From: Dastarcus helophoroides
Taxonomy: Eukaryota; Arthropoda; Insecta; Coleoptera; Bothrideridae
Direction: 5' to 3'
Length of the DNA: 64,000 bases
Assembly (NCBI GenBank): GCA_028583605.1
Contig: CM053333.1
Location: forward strand, 11,555,638 to 11,619,637
Made by a program: the position numbers and the translations under genes. Shown here one piece after another: positions 1-11,839 of the stretch (positions are counted from its first letter, which is position 1; each line of letters opens with the position of its first letter). The notes under the pieces were generated by a model that was given only the letters and a program-made list of their open reading frames with translations, searched no databases and was not told the origin of the DNA.

Positions 1-1037
1 CATTTGCCAGTCCTTGTTGTGTGAGAAATTTTTATGGTCTTTGGTGGTCTTTATCGAAACATATTTCCAATAACCCATCTGTGCTTGTTTTGAAGCTTCA
101 GTTCATTTTGAAATAAACCAAGCCTAACCGATAACCCTAATTTGGAGAAGCTGTGAACGCTAGGAAAATCGTTTCTCACGCTAACACTACTGTCTTCAAA
201 ATTTCCAGTGAAATAGTTTTTAAAAAAAGTTTAAATGTCGAGAGAGAAAAGTCAAAACAAAAAAGTCTGAGTTTTGAGATATTACCAAGGTGAAGATTTT
301 GAAAGAAAAACTAAAGTTATTAAAACCATGTTTTTTCAAAATTTCAACTTTCATATTGACATTTTGAAACTCGAAAAGTTGTAAAAATTTTATAAGTCAA
401 GTTTTCCTTATAATATAAAGTCGTAATGTCGTGATTAAAAATAAAAAAATTGCTAATTAAAGTCGAAATTTGGTTACTAACATCTAAATTTTAATGTTGA
501 ATTTGAAACGTCAAAATTTTTTCCAAATTTTTACTTTGAAGTCGAAATTTTGAGAAAAAAGTCGAATTTTCCTAATTAAAATCGAAATATCGAAACAAGT
601 CTATTCAACTTCGAGTTAAAACCTGGTTACTTAAAAGTTGTGAAAAAAATCCGGAGCTTTAAATCGTGAAGTTTAAAAATGCTCAAATTTTGTGTAAAAT
701 TCTAAATTTATAAAAAATCAACATTTTAGACTAAATTTATAGAACAAACTTCTAGAAAAATTATTTGAAAATGTATTCTCAAAAATATGCTTTTAGAACA
801 AGTTTTGAATTTTTAGTAAGGAGTGAAGTCTTCAAAATTTTACTCAAATACCGCATTTAAACTTTAAGTTTAAATAATTTAAAAACCTTTATTAAAAATT
901 CCAAGTTTTTCTCGAAATTTCGTGCTGAATCTCAAAAGATCGTTTATATAAAGTTTTTCTTAGAATTAAATTTTTTTTCCAAATGCAGAGTTTAACATTT
1001 AAATTGTTAGGCTACAAAATTCAACATTTCTTATAAA
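1..1037. repeat. Degenerate AT-rich TCGAAA-type sequence
   Basis: Rich in short variants of GTCGAAATTTTGAAAA spaced 10-20 bases apart, without exact tandem repetition. No reading frame, splice pattern or transposon end was recognised. Confidence 0.55.
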
Positions 1038-1407
1038 GATTCTAATGCACAGACCAATAGGTTTGAACATTTATTAAATTCGAAGTTTGGAAACCAAAGA
1101 CCGGTTTCGATCTTTGTTAGATCACGTCAGTTTGGTATATCCAACTCGAATGCTAACAAATGTTCCCACAAGTAAGTACTAAAGAATTTACAGACGTCAA
1201 GCGTGTGACTCTTAGTACTACCACCTATTGGTTCATAGAGAAACTATGGCCATCGCCAACAATGTCGTACGTACTTGTCGGAACATTTGTTAGCATTCGA
1301 GTTGAATATACCAAACTGACGAAATCTAACAAGATCGAAACCGGTCTTTGGTGTCCAAACTTCGAATCTAATAAATGTTCAAACCTATTGGTATGTGCAT
1401 TAGAATC
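1038..1407. mobile_element. Foldback (inverted-repeat) element, about 370 bp
   Basis: The left arm (1038-1180) is the reverse complement of the right arm (1265-1407) with few mismatches. Shared landmarks are GATTCTAATGCAC at the outer ends and GACCGGTTTCGATCTT further in. The spacer is about 84 bp. No clear target-site duplication was found, so the exact ends are uncertain. The 97-codon frame that crosses it is a by-product of the palindrome. It is probably a non-autonomous DNA transposon of the MITE/foldback kind; the superfamily was not recognised. Confidence 0.75.
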
Positions 1408-2789
1408 CTTGACTTCTGGGAAATTGTTCCTAGAAGAGCAACCGCTTTGCTAGGCAGTGTTTCAACTGTTGGTAGTTCAGCTACCTATGATTCACTATAC
1501 ACGCCTGGAGGGCTGCATGAATTTGTAGTCTAGGTTGCATTCTACTTGCATTTCTTATAAAATTTAAAAAAAGGAATAGAAATTTTTTATTCTCAAAAAT
1601 TTAAGCTTAACCTTTAAAAATGGCTTTGTTCTGGAATTTTCGACTTTTAGCCTTAAAATTTTGATTTTTTTGAGAAAGTGCAAATTTTAAACAAAATCCT
1701 CAATTTAAGTCAAAATTTCTGGGAAAAATCGAGTATTTGAGTTTAAAGTAAAAACTGCAAGATGAACATGAAATTTTAATTTTTTAATTGAAAATACATA
1801 TGCTTCTGAATTTCTTTTTGTATAACCTGGAATTTATTTTATTTTTAAATTTCGAAAGATCACTACTTAATTTTGACAGGGTTTCCCAAAATTTCGACTT
1901 TTTCGCAAAATTCTGAATCTATAAACTTGAAATTTTAGCCTTTTAACATCGATAGTTTTTTAATCTTAAAATTTTGACTTTTCTGGCAATATTTGATTCT
2001 ATACTCGAAAACTGATGGTTTTTTTTGACTTGAAACGCAAAAATCTAATAATAAAAATAATTTTGAAATTGTAGATTTTTTTGAAAGGTCTTTTGCTAAA
2101 TGTTCAGGCAACCACCCTTAAATAATTTTGTTAAAAATTTGAAACTTCAAAGTTTAGATTTATTCCAGATATTCCCATTTTATTATTTTCAAATTTCAAT
2201 TCGAAATGTCGTTTTTTTTAATGAGATTTCGAGACAGTTTTTATTATTGTTTTTTGTCGGATTTTCTTTTCTCTTAAAATGCCTAATTCAATACTTAACT
2301 CTTTTCAAAAAATATTAGTTTAAATCCTTAATTTTGATTCAGGGATTTTGATTTTATTTTGAAATTTCAATCCTAATCCCGACATTTTAACTTTTTTTCA
2401 TTTCGAACAATTATAAATTATTCGGTTTTTTCGTTTTATAATTCTTATTTTTCACTTTTGAAACAAATTTCGATTGCAAACTCGAAAGTTCAGAAAAATT
2501 TGTATTTTAATATAAAATTTCAAATTTTCTTGTCAAAAATTCGATTTTAATTATTTACCCATTTCCTAGTTGTTCGCTTACATATTCAATTTTTTTGTTT
2601 GTGGAACTTTTGATCTTGTACGTATTTTTAAATTTTGGACCTTTCAAATTTTTATGAATAAATTGCCAGTTTTTTCGAAGTTTATTTTTTCCACAATTGA
2701 AAGTTTGTACTTTTAATATTGTTCTTTTTTCAAGTAATTTTTATTATAAATTTTAAACTTCTTTTGAAAGATTTCTGATTACGGCCCTG
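1408..2789. repeat. AT-rich degenerate sequence, no gene seen
   Basis: After about 150 bases of mixed sequence the region is dominated by TTTCGACTTTT and AAATTTCGA variants. Frames here (for example 2100-2318) encode Phe/Leu/Ile-rich strings expected from the base composition. Confidence 0.5.
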
Positions 2790-2944
2790 CTTTTTCTTGG
2801 TAATTGTGCTTTTGATCTGTTAGTGCCCTATTTGGAGTATTTTGCCTTTTTAATGCCTTTTTTTTTCAGCTATTCCTTTCTACCTAAATTAACGTTTTGT
2901 GCACCTTTTTACCTTATTTCACTGTGCCTAAAATCCCGTCTCTA
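2790..2944. repeat. Dispersed repeat, copy 1
   Basis: Shares TTGCCTTTTTAATGCC, AACGTTTTG.GCACC and GTGCCTAAAATCC.GTCTCTA in the same order with 34875-35022, same orientation. It directly abuts the truncated mariner at its right edge. Family not recognised. Confidence 0.6.
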
Positions 2945-3480
2945 CATATTATAATCGCATGGTAATAAGTGAGGACTATAAGGAGGGTGTTCTAATGTTC
3001 TCCAATGCATTTCCTCTAATTTTTGATGTGCCAGATTGGCCGAGTGGGAGCGGGCATTGCCGTGAAGCAAAATCACATTTCTGGCAGAAAATTTGCGCCT
3101 CTTTCGCCGATATGCACGTTTTGCTTCATCCAATAGCTGGCAATAATAGGCAGCATTAACCGTACGACGTCCATACAGAAAATTGACGTGCATAACTGCG
3201 TTAATCTTGTCCTCAGTCACACTGATCCGAGGACGACGGGCATGGGGCATATTTTCCACTTGAGTTCGTCCCTCAAAAAAATTTTTCTGCCATTCATACA
3301 CTTGAGTTTTCTTCAAAGAAGTATCCCCAAACTGTGCTTCTAGTCTAAGAAGAATTTCGGCGGGTTTTACAACTTCAACGTCAAAAAGTTTAATAATATA
3401 CGCTACGCAACGTGCGGATAAACTTCTTGCCCACTCATTGTCTTTACAACTGACGAATGGCGAGAATGGAATTCGCTTGA
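2945..3480 (-). pseudogene. Mariner transposase, internally deleted
   Basis: Read on the minus strand, this resembles a mariner (Tc1/mariner superfamily, DD34D) transposase, the enzyme that cuts and reinserts the element at TA sites. Upstream of about 3316 the frame continues through residues like VVKPAEILLRLEAQFGD, then VYEWQKNFFEGRTQVEN and a proline/arginine linker, as in the N-terminal DNA-binding region of mariner proteins. After SVTEDKINAV it jumps directly to MHVNFLYGRRTVNAAYY, so roughly 130 residues of the central catalytic region, including the first aspartate, are missing. The second catalytic aspartate (normally HDNAR) reads HGNAR. The third is kept in PYSPHLLPCDY, although the usual PDLAPSDY is altered. 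The frame stops just after this, at the junction with a dispersed repeat. Clearly dead. No inverted repeats of this copy were identified. Confidence 0.85.
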
Positions 3481-5600
3481 GCGCAGGGTATCACGTGATA
3501 TCCCCACCTAACATGTCTAAGAGTATACGCACACTGCCGACGCTCTTATGGCGACATGATAGAAATTCCGATTCAAATTTGATTTACCCTCGTATTTGAA
3601 ATAACGTACACGAAATTTCGAGTTGAAGATTAAAAAGAAAGAAATCGATTTTATAAATCTGTCGGCTTTAAATATGGACATTTGTATGTCGCGACACACC
3701 TATTGGGAAACACTGTTTTTAAGTAACCATCTTCTAAAATGAAATTTCTCCCCATTATACATATCGTGGAAAAATACTTTTTTCCATGGAAGAAAATAAC
3801 ATTCATCAAAAGTCACATTTTGTTTACTGTTAAGACAAATGAAATGTCAAACTCTCCCATCACAGAAAAAAGAAATTTAAATTGAATTGTAATACCACTC
3901 ACTACCTTAGTTCAGAAATTAATAAACAAAGTACAGAATGCCGAAATTATAAATTTTTGTAAGTTTATTTTAAATAATTTTCTTAATATCTTTACTATTT
4001 GCACAAAGTTTTAGGCTTCAAACAATCCATGTTCTGCATGAGATTAACCAGAGAAATTATTTTTAATTCATGAATTTTCCATAAGCTACAAGTTATTCCG
4101 GCGCATTCACCATAAATGAAACTGGGGAGACAATATTTTGAATATCATTTGATTAATTTAAAAAAGTTTTATATTTAACAACACCCGTTTCTTCTTTGTT
4201 CGGGATAGATATGCCAACCTGCGTGGGCAGATTCTTACAACAAATTTATTTAAAAAATCTGTTTCAAAAATATGCTTAAAAACTTAGAGGGACGGCGATA
4301 CTAAAATCTAAACTGAACGATTCAAATAAACGTCTGTCTAGTCATGAGAGGTCATCAATTCTCAGTAGTTGTTCAACTGCAAGGTAATTATCTCCAAATT
4401 GAAGTTATCGCAGTTTATGGATTTTTCAAACGCGATGTGGTGCATTTGATTGTTTTCCAATAAAAGCGACGTAATCAACGCATAATGAAACGATAGCGAC
4501 GGTTCACTACCACCTTCATTAAGATATGCATCTTTTCGCAATAACGTTGAATTCACAAGTTGGATAATCGTAAATCCTTTTTCGATCATCGGCAATGCTG
4601 AAGCTGTATTTTATATATTCCGTCGGGCGAGCGAAAGGTAATTTATTTCTTGATTTAATACGAGCTTTCGCACCTTAACATCGACTTGGAACACAATCTA
4701 AGTAGATAAGTTGGGTGAATAAATGCCTTTAGCAATAAGCTTAAAAGCTTGCATTTCCTTGTCGAGGTGGAGCGGAGGTGTTTGCTTTTATAAAGTATAT
4801 AGCCTGCAGATTAATACTGAATTCTCCTGAATACTGTGGGTATTTTAAATCCCGATATAGCGCTCCAGGTGTCAACTTGTTATGAAAGCGTGTAAAGGAA
4901 TGAAAAGCGGCGTTTGTGTAATTCAGATGTAACAACGAAGCAAAAAGTAAATTTACCTAATTCATTATTTTCAGAGAAATGAAGCGAGAAGGAAAATTGA
5001 GAGCGAAATAAAACAAATTTGTTTCCCTTTATTTCCTTCTGAGAACCATTATATAACTCTTAAGGTTATATTGTGCCACGAAGTCTCACAATAAATCCAT
5101 AAATTTTATTTGTAACACAATAAACCCACATTATTGACAAGGCGTAGATAATACTGGGTCATAAGTTATTTTCTTTGCTAAAAGAGTAAACTTCCGATTA
5201 CAGTAACGCCACCATTTATTTTTTCCGGAAAACGGGACACCTACTAATTTTAGGTAATGTTGGGTGTAGATTTGATCAAAGATTTTATTTTTTAATAATA
5301 AAAACATAAACAGACAGGTGAAACTAAGTTTAAAAAGTATTTTGAATATTAATTTAAGGGTTAATGGCTTACAATATTTAAATCAGTTGAAGGGCCATTT
5401 ACTAGTGGAACTAGCAGTCGTAAAACAAAAAATAAAGGAAAAAATAAAAGTAATTGAAATAAGCACGTCACCTAAAGGTTTTCATTTTCTTAGGGTCGTT
5501 TTTCGGTGTTCTGCCGTTGGAAGCTCAGTTTCCGAGGTTTCAAAAATCAACAATGTATACTTTTGATGTGCATTTGACTCTAGCAAAATTTGCTCGAGCT
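3481..5600. other. Mostly non-repetitive sequence, no gene recognised
   Basis: Base composition is more balanced than the TCGAAA blocks and no internal repeats were seen. Small minus-strand frames (4362-4595, 4741-4935) and a plus-strand frame (5318-5566) have no recognisable domain and no convincing splice context. Probably intronic or intergenic. Confidence 0.45.
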
Positions 5601-6447
5601 TAACATTTTTAGAAAAATTCGATTTTCGAGATCACAGCATTTCGTCGTTAAAAACGAAATTTTAATTTTTTTGTAACTGACAGATTTTTTATTTCTGATT
5701 CAGCATTTAGACTTCAGTTTACAAAAAATTCTTCTGATTTCAAAAATTAGACTTAAATTTAGAATTTTCAGAAGTTCAAATTTAGAGAAACACCTTAAAT
5801 TTACAATAATTTTCAAGTTTAACATAAAATTTTAAGAAAAAACTTAAATTGGGAAAAAATTCTGAAATTTAAGGGTTTAAAAATGTTAAGTTTAAGCTCA
5901 AAGTTTTAATAAAAATCTGAAATATGTACGTGATTTTTTTTACCCAAAAATCGAAAACTTCTAAAATATACGAAATTTCGCAATTAAAGTCGAAATTTGA
6001 AGAGATTTTTTATTAAATTTTGATGTTTCTTTCTAGGTTTTACTTCACTTCGTAATTAGGAATGACCAAAAATTTTGGTTTTTCTTTTTCGAAATTCCGA
6101 CTTCTTTTCTAGCTGTATTGAATTGGAGAACGAAATTAAAAAAATCAAAATTTTAAATTGACGAAAAAATCCACTCTTTATGTAAAAAGAGTCCCCAAAA
6201 TTTTCATTTTAAATTAAACCCAAATATTCGACCTTAACTAGAAAGGTTTACGAAACATTTTTAGAAAATTGAAATTTTTTAGAGATTTTGTTAGTAGACT
6301 TGACAGATTTTTCTTAAAATTCTTAATTTAAATGTACAACTTTCCAGAATTTATGAATTTCTCGAAATTCCAAGTTTAAGCTGTAAATAGACTGAAAATT
6401 CATCAATTAGGAATTTTGATCAAAAGTCTAGTATTCGACTTTTTGCA
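5601..6447. repeat. AT-rich degenerate sequence
   Basis: TTTCGAAATT/AAATTTTCGA variants throughout. No gene or transposon end recognised. Confidence 0.5.
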
Positions 6448-6526
6448 TTCTTCTTCTTCTTCTTCTTCTTCTTCTTCTTCTTCTTCTTCTTCTTCTTCTT
6501 CTTCTTCTTCTTCTTCTTCTTCTTCT
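6448..6526. repeat. (TTC)n microsatellite, the (AAG)n tail of an RTE LINE
   Basis: Essentially uninterrupted TTC triplets for about 79 bp. It lies exactly at the 3' end of the minus-strand RTE fragment, so read with the element it is an (AAG)n tail. RTE-clade LINEs commonly end in short tandem repeats rather than poly(A). Confidence 0.85.
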
Positions 6527-7240
6527 TGGTGTACTATATCCATTTAACGGATATTAGCAATCATGTTGGCTACCATTTTTTAATGTACTGCTGTTCTCAA
6601 AAGCTAACTTGTCTGTCCGAACCATTGTCTTAGATTTCTAAGCCAGGATGTTCTTCGTGTACCAGGTCCATGTCAACTTTTCCCTGCAAATGCAACATGT
6701 CATATACCACTGGATGTCGTCTCATGACATGGCCAAAATAAGACAGCTTTTAAATCTGCAATGTGTTTACAATTTCTTTATCCTTCTTCATCCTGTTCGG
6801 GACTGCTACGTTAGTGACATGGTCCATCCAGCTTATTCTCAGCATGCGCCTGTATGACCACATTTCACATGCTTTAAGCCGTTTCAAGATAACCTCTGTT
6901 AGGGTCCATGATTCCACTCCATATAAGAGAAGAGAAAAGACATAACACCTGACCATAGTCCACATAGAATCTTTTTCATTCTTACAAAGGCAGCCCTAGC
7001 TTGCTCAATTCTTGGTTTTATTTCTATTGCATTGTCCCAATTTTCGTTCAGAAGCTGTCCCTTTCTGTACCCTTTCTAATGTATTTGGACCAATCCAGAG
7101 TCTCGCTCGTGGGTCCGGTTGCTTACTCACGACCATGAGTTTGGTCTTTTTAGTGTTCAGTGTAAGGCCATACAGCCTACATGAACTGACTACTTGATTA
7201 GGGAGGCTTTCAAGTTCCTCAAAAGTATTTGCAAGAAGAA
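6527..7240 (-). pseudogene. RTE-clade LINE, 3' end of reverse transcriptase ORF
   Basis: On the minus strand, pieces in shifted frames match the C-terminal part of RTE/BovB-type endonuclease-reverse transcriptases, which copy the element's RNA into DNA at a genomic nick. In order: FEELESLPNQVV, LTLNTKKTKLMVVSK (the region after the YxDD box), KPRIEQARAAFVRMKKILC, then MVRCYVFSLLLYGVESWTLT, SYRRMLRISWMDHVTNVAV and YFGHVMRRHP. This order is the usual thumb and C-terminal tail. The catalytic YADD and everything upstream are absent, so the copy is 5'-truncated; several frameshifts and stops show it is dead. It ends in the (AAG)n tract at 6448-6526. Family assignment rests on remembered motif strings, not on a search. 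Confidence 0.8.
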
Positions 7241-7569
7241 CAGAACATACAAAAGTCGAAATTGTGAATGAAAGCTCAAATTATAAAAAAATTATTGTTA
7301 ATAAAATTAAATTTGTTTTTTCGAAATTTTGACTAAGCATAACTTGAAATTTGGTCTAAAAATCTCGACTTCTTTCTCTGGAAATTTAGACGTTTTTTCC
7401 TAAAATTTCGAATTATAAGTTAAATAAAAAATATAAAAACGCTAAGTTTCCTTTCGGAACTTCTGACCTAAAATCTTAATTTCGAGATTGAAGTAGAATA
7501 AATATTCGAAATTTTTAAGTAAACTTAAAATGTCAGAAGAAACAGTAAAACATTCTACGAAAAAAAATC
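7241..7569. repeat. AT-rich degenerate sequence
   Basis: AAATTTCGAA variants; no gene seen. Confidence 0.45.
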
Positions 7570-7604
7570 GGTATATGGAGGTTCGTTATAGGGAGGTTTG
7601 ACTG
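7570..7604. mobile_element. Pogo-type right end (isolated)
   Basis: GGTTCGTTATAGGGAGG followed by TTTGACTG and TA at 7605-7606. Its reverse complement is the family end CAGTCAAACCTCCCTATAAC, also seen at 46795, 47023 and 61732. No matching left end was found nearby. The sequence just beyond it (7607-7690) is also shared with 46940-47020. Confidence 0.6.
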
Positions 7605-7606
7605 TA

Positions 7607-10600
7607 GTAGTATATAGGAGGAAATAAAATTTTGAAAAAATTTCGAACTTTTCAAAAAAAAATCATGTTTTTAAAAACGATTCCAAATTTTGAACCAAAA
7701 ATGTCGACGTTTTGAAAAGAAGTTGAAATTTGGCGAAATAGTCAAAAATTTCAAAAAACAGTTCTCTGAAAAAAATCAAAATTTTCAACTAAAGGACCGA
7801 AAGTTTGCAAAAAATGTCGAAATTTTGAAAATAGTTAAATTTAAAAAAGATTGTCCAAAATTTTCATAATTCTCAACAAATCTTAAATTTTAAAAAATGA
7901 CTAAAATTTTGAAAAAATCCAAAATTTAAATAAAGCCAACATTTCCAGTTAAGTGAGCATTTTAAAACAAAAGTGGAAACTTTGAAAAAAGTCCAGATTT
8001 AAGAAAAGTTTGAAATTTTGATATTTTACAGAGTTTGAAAAATCGACGCAATACATATTCAAAAGAATAAAAATTTGAGAATAAGGCAAAAATTTTCAAT
8101 TTTCAAAACATGTCAACATTTTGAAAAGGAACAAGTTTTCAAAAAAAAGTCGAAATCAAATAAATACCAAAACTTTGAAGAGGTTGACACATTCAAAAGA
8201 TCTGATAATTATGAAAAAATGAAGAAGTTTTTAAAATAATTCGAAATTTTGAAAAACTTGAAATTTTGAAAAATTGGGAACATTTCAGTCAAATTGTCAA
8301 TAAAAGCCAAAACTTTCGAAGCCAAAATATTTTTAAAAAAAGCGAAAATTATCAGATAAATCAAAATTTTCATAAGTCAAAATATTGAAAATATAAAACT
8401 TTGGAATAAGTTGTAAATTTGGAAAAAGCTGTAATTTTTGATAGCTAAAATTTTCAAATAGAGTCGAACATTTTTAAAAAAATTTTAGGACAGAATTTTC
8501 AATAACAAATTAAAATTTTGAAAATATATCGAAGTTTTCATAAAAAGTCAAGATTTTAAAAAAAATCGATATTTTGAAAGAAGTTGGAAAATCAGAAAAT
8601 AGCGAAATTAAAAAATTGAATAGTCGAAAATTTCAAAAAAATCGACATTTTATAAAAATGTCTCGATTTAAAAAAACAAACTTTACAAAAAAGTCTAAAT
8701 GTTGAAAAATGGTTGACATTTAAAAAAAAATAGTCGAACATATGAATCGAAATTTTCAATAAAAGAAATTATAACTTTGAAAAAAAAATACAAAGGTGAA
8801 ATTCTGAAAATGGTCGAAAATGAAACAAAAGTTTTTTGAAAAAATCCAAATTTTTAAATGAAGGTTCGAAAGCTTACAAAAAATGTCGAAATTTTGAAAA
8901 TATTTGGAGTTAAATAAAATTGTTCAAAATTTTCATAATTTTCAAAAAATCTTTTTTACAAAAAGGCTAAAATTTTGAAAATTTCCAACATTTAAAAAAA
9001 GCCAAAATTTTCAGTTTAGTGAAAATTTTAAAACAAAGGTTGAAACTTTATAAAAGTCCATATTGAAGAAAAGTTTGATATTTTCCAAATTTTGAAAAAT
9101 CGACGAAATACATATTTAAAAAAACTGACAATTTGAGAATAATGCAAACATTTTCAGAATCTCTCATATTTGCAAAAGATTTCAAAATTTTGAGAAAAAA
9201 CAAATTTTTAAAAAAAGTCGAAACAAAAAAAAGTCGACATCAAAAAAATAACAAAACTTTGGAAAGTTGACACATTCAAAATATCTGATAATTATAAAAA
9301 AATGAAGAAGTTTTTAAAAAAAATCGAAATTTTGAAAAACTTGAAATTTTGAAAAATTGGGAACATTTCAGTCAAATTGTCAATAAAAGTCAAAATTTTC
9401 GAAGCTGAAATATTGAAAAAAGCGAAAATTATCAAGTAAATCGAAATTTATAAAAGTCAAAATATTGAAAATTTAAAATTTTGGAAAAAAATGTAATTTT
9501 TGATAGCTAACATTTTTTTTAAAAAGTTAAGGTTTAAAATTTTGAAAAAATACAGTTTTCATAAAAAGTCAAGATTTAAAAAAATCGTTATTTTGGAAGA
9601 AGTTGTAAAATTAAAAAATAGCGAAATGAAAAAATCGAATAGTCGAAAATTTCAAAAAAATCGACATTTTATAAAAATGTCTTGATTTAAAAACCAAACT
9701 TTACAAAAAAATGCTAAATATTGAAAAATGGTTGACCTTTAAAAAAATAGACGAACATATGAATCGAAATTTTCAATAAAAGAAATTATAACTTTGAAAA
9801 AAAATACAAAGGTATAATTCTGAAAATAGTTGAAAATTAAACAAAAGTTTTTTGAAAAAATCAAAATTTTCAAATAAAGAAACGAAAATTTGCAAAAAAA
9901 ATATTAAAATTTTGAAAATTGTTGAAGTTAAAAAAAATAGTGTAAAATTTTCAGATTTTAAACAAATCTTAAATTTTAAAAAACGGCTAAGATTTTGAAA
10001 AATTTCAACATTTAAAAAAACAAAATTTTCAATCAAGTGAGAATTTAAAAAAAAAGTCGAAAATTTAAAAAGAAGTCTAGATTTAAGAAAAGTTTGAAAT
10101 TTTTGATATTTTCCAAATTTTTAAAAATCGACGAAATACATATTAAAAAATTTCAAATTTTCAAAGGATGCAAAAATTTTGAAAAAGAACAAATTTTCAA
10201 AAAAGGTCGAAATTTTAGTGTCGAAATCAAAAAAAAATAAGAAAATTTTGAAAAGATCTGATAATTATGAAAAAATGAAGAAGTTTTTAAAATAATTCGA
10301 AATTTTGAAAAACTTGAAATTTTGAAAAATTGGGAACATTTCAGTCAAATTGTAAATAAAAGCCAAAATTTTCGAAGCCGAAATATTGAAAAAAAAGCGA
10401 AATTATCAAATAAATCGAAATTTTCAAAAGTCAAAATTTAAAATTTTGGAATAAGTTGTAATTTTGGAAAAAGTTATAATTTTTGATAGCTAAAATTTTG
10501 AAGCAGCAGAGTCGAATATTTTTTTAAAAAGTTTACGGCAGAATTTTAAATAAGAAATTAAAATTTTCAAAAAAATGTCGATATTTTGAAAGAAGCTGGA

Positions 10601-10650
10601 AAATTACAAAACACCGAAACTAAAAAATCGAATTCTGGAAAAATGTCGAA
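7607..10650. repeat. Higher-order array of degenerate GTCGAAA sequence, about 1.0-1.08 kb period
   Basis: At fine scale it is a run of GTCGAAATTTTGAAAA-type variants, all in the same polarity. At larger scale it repeats: AATCGACG.AATACATATT occurs at 8041, 9098 and 10126, and TTGAAAAATTGGGAACATT occurs near 8270, 9350 and 10325. Spacing is therefore 970-1085 bases, giving about three diverged tandem units. The frames 9500-9685 and 9773-10036 are artefacts of composition. Whether this is a decayed satellite or the inside of large transposons is not decided by the sequence. Confidence 0.7.
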
Positions 10651-11000
10651 ATTATTCGTTTCACACGTTAAAAGTGGGATCGGGACATATCAGCTAGTCA
10701 AAACAAAATAAACATCTTATTGCAATTTACTCTCAAAATTTTGACTTTAAAGTCAAATTCGTATGCTTTCTAAATATAAATTAGATTGAAATTATCTGGA
10801 ACAATTTTCCGTATAATAAAAAGATGTTTTGTACCTCGGGTTTCGAAGAATCTTTATACCAATTTTCGTCGAAATCATATCAGTAATTGGGCCATGAAAA
10901 GCCAGCTAATAGGCAGACAGACAAACACACTTTCGCATTTACATATTAGTTATGGTATAAAAGGAGTATTTACTAGGTAAAGCTCCCCATTCATCAGCGT
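10651..11000 (+). repeat. Dispersed repeat module with GACAGACAGAC tail
   Basis: Contains ATACCAATTTTCGTCG, a degenerate GAAATCATATCAGTAATTGG stretch and GGCAGACAGACAAACAC, then CATTTACATATTAGTTATGG. Similar modules occur at 28930-29110, 41835-41990 and 59290-59800. The arrangement matches a motif common in insect interspersed repeats (AAATTTCATCAAAATCGG.TCAGC.GTT followed by GACAGAC), but the class is uncertain. Confidence 0.5.
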
Positions 11001-11264
11001 ATATTGTTGCGCAACGAGGTGTGGTGCCATTCACGAATGGAGAAACCACTGGGGGAAGGAAACCTTCGTCGCTGGAGAAAGAAACCTTCGTAATTTCGCT
11101 AATTTTTTATTTGCAAATTTGAAACCAGAAATTCCAAAATTCGAATTTAAAACCAGATTTTCAAATTGATTAAAATTTTGAAGCGACGTTTTGAAATTTC
11201 GAAAATGAAAAATGAAACTTTACAGTTAAATATTCTTCATTTTAGACTCTTATTAGTCACATAA

Positions 11265-11727
11265 TGTTTATTAATTTTATTTAACATTTCTGCCACCCAG
11301 TTTGGAAATATTTAAATTTTTAATACTGAAAATTGAAAATCTTCTAAAACATTTTTTGAAATATGATTATGTAATATCTGAATTGTCAAAAAAACAAACT
11401 TAAAAAAAACTAACCTATTTTTGTCAGCTGTCATGAGGTGCCGTTTTAAGAACTTAGATATCACGTGATCATATTTCAAAAAATGTTACAGAATATTATC
11501 AACTTTCAGTATCTCTCTGAAGATGATAGCTTGGCTATCGAAACGCATTAGAGCAACCTTTGTTGTGTTTTTTAATCTTTCTTGATTTCAGGGGACAAGA
11601 TTTGTATTTCAATTTTTGAAGATACCCAAGGACCAGTCCACCAAAATTTTCATTACTGAAAATTTAAATATTTCCAATCCAGGTCGCAGAAATGTTAAAT
11701 AAAATTAATAAACATTTACAGCTGAAA
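11265..11727. mobile_element. Nested inverted-repeat element
   Basis: Outer arms of about 65 bp: AATGTTTATTAATTTTATTT near 11268 is the reverse complement of sequence ending near 11725, and TTTGGAAATATTTAAATTT near 11303 pairs with sequence near 11655-11690. A second, inner palindrome pairs 11342-11375 with 11458-11492 (ACATTTTTTGAAATATGAT). The hammerhead-like module lies asymmetrically inside at 11505-11640. Possibly a MITE into which a second element inserted. Confidence 0.65.
11512..11553 (+). ncRNA. Hammerhead-ribozyme-like motif, copy A
   Basis: Reads stem I strand TCTCT (11512-11516), core CTGAAGA (11517-11523), one extra T, stem II GATAGC/GCTATC with a TTG loop (11525-11539), core GAAA (from 11540), a very short stem III region, then TTA and GAG, which pairs with CTC of stem I. 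This is the element order of a type I hammerhead, CUGANGA-stem II-GAAA, where the fifth core base may vary. The extra T before stem II and the weak stem III (ACGCAT) depart from a strong ribozyme. Motifs of this type are known from the long terminal repeats of Penelope-like retroelements. Activity is not shown. Confidence 0.5.
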
Positions 11728-11748
11728 TTAAAAAAAAAAGATAATACA

Positions 11749-11830
11749 GTCGACTTGATAATTTAAAATTCAAGGAACCATAGAAAAAGTTCAAATTACC
11801 GAAAGTTCAAAATAATAAGAGAGAGTGGAT
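11749..11830. mobile_element. Possible pogo-type left end
   Basis: TACAGTCGACTTGATAATTT followed by TTCAAATTACCGAAAGTTC. It resembles TA-flanked pogo-type ends and faces the TCGACT block. A possible partner end lies at 15575-15612 (GTCGAGGGTTAAGTCGGAC then TA). If they pair, the element would be about 3.9 kb and would enclose the block. Weak match. Confidence 0.35.
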
Positions 11831-11839
11831 CCAAGTGAT

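Noticed and set aside
1160..1453. 97-codon plus-strand frame
   Set aside because: It lies largely inside the right half of the foldback element; the frame is a by-product of the inverted repeat.
7607..10650. CRISPR-like or simple satellite array
   Set aside because: Eukaryotic context, no constant repeat with unique spacers, and the short motif is too variable for a simple satellite.
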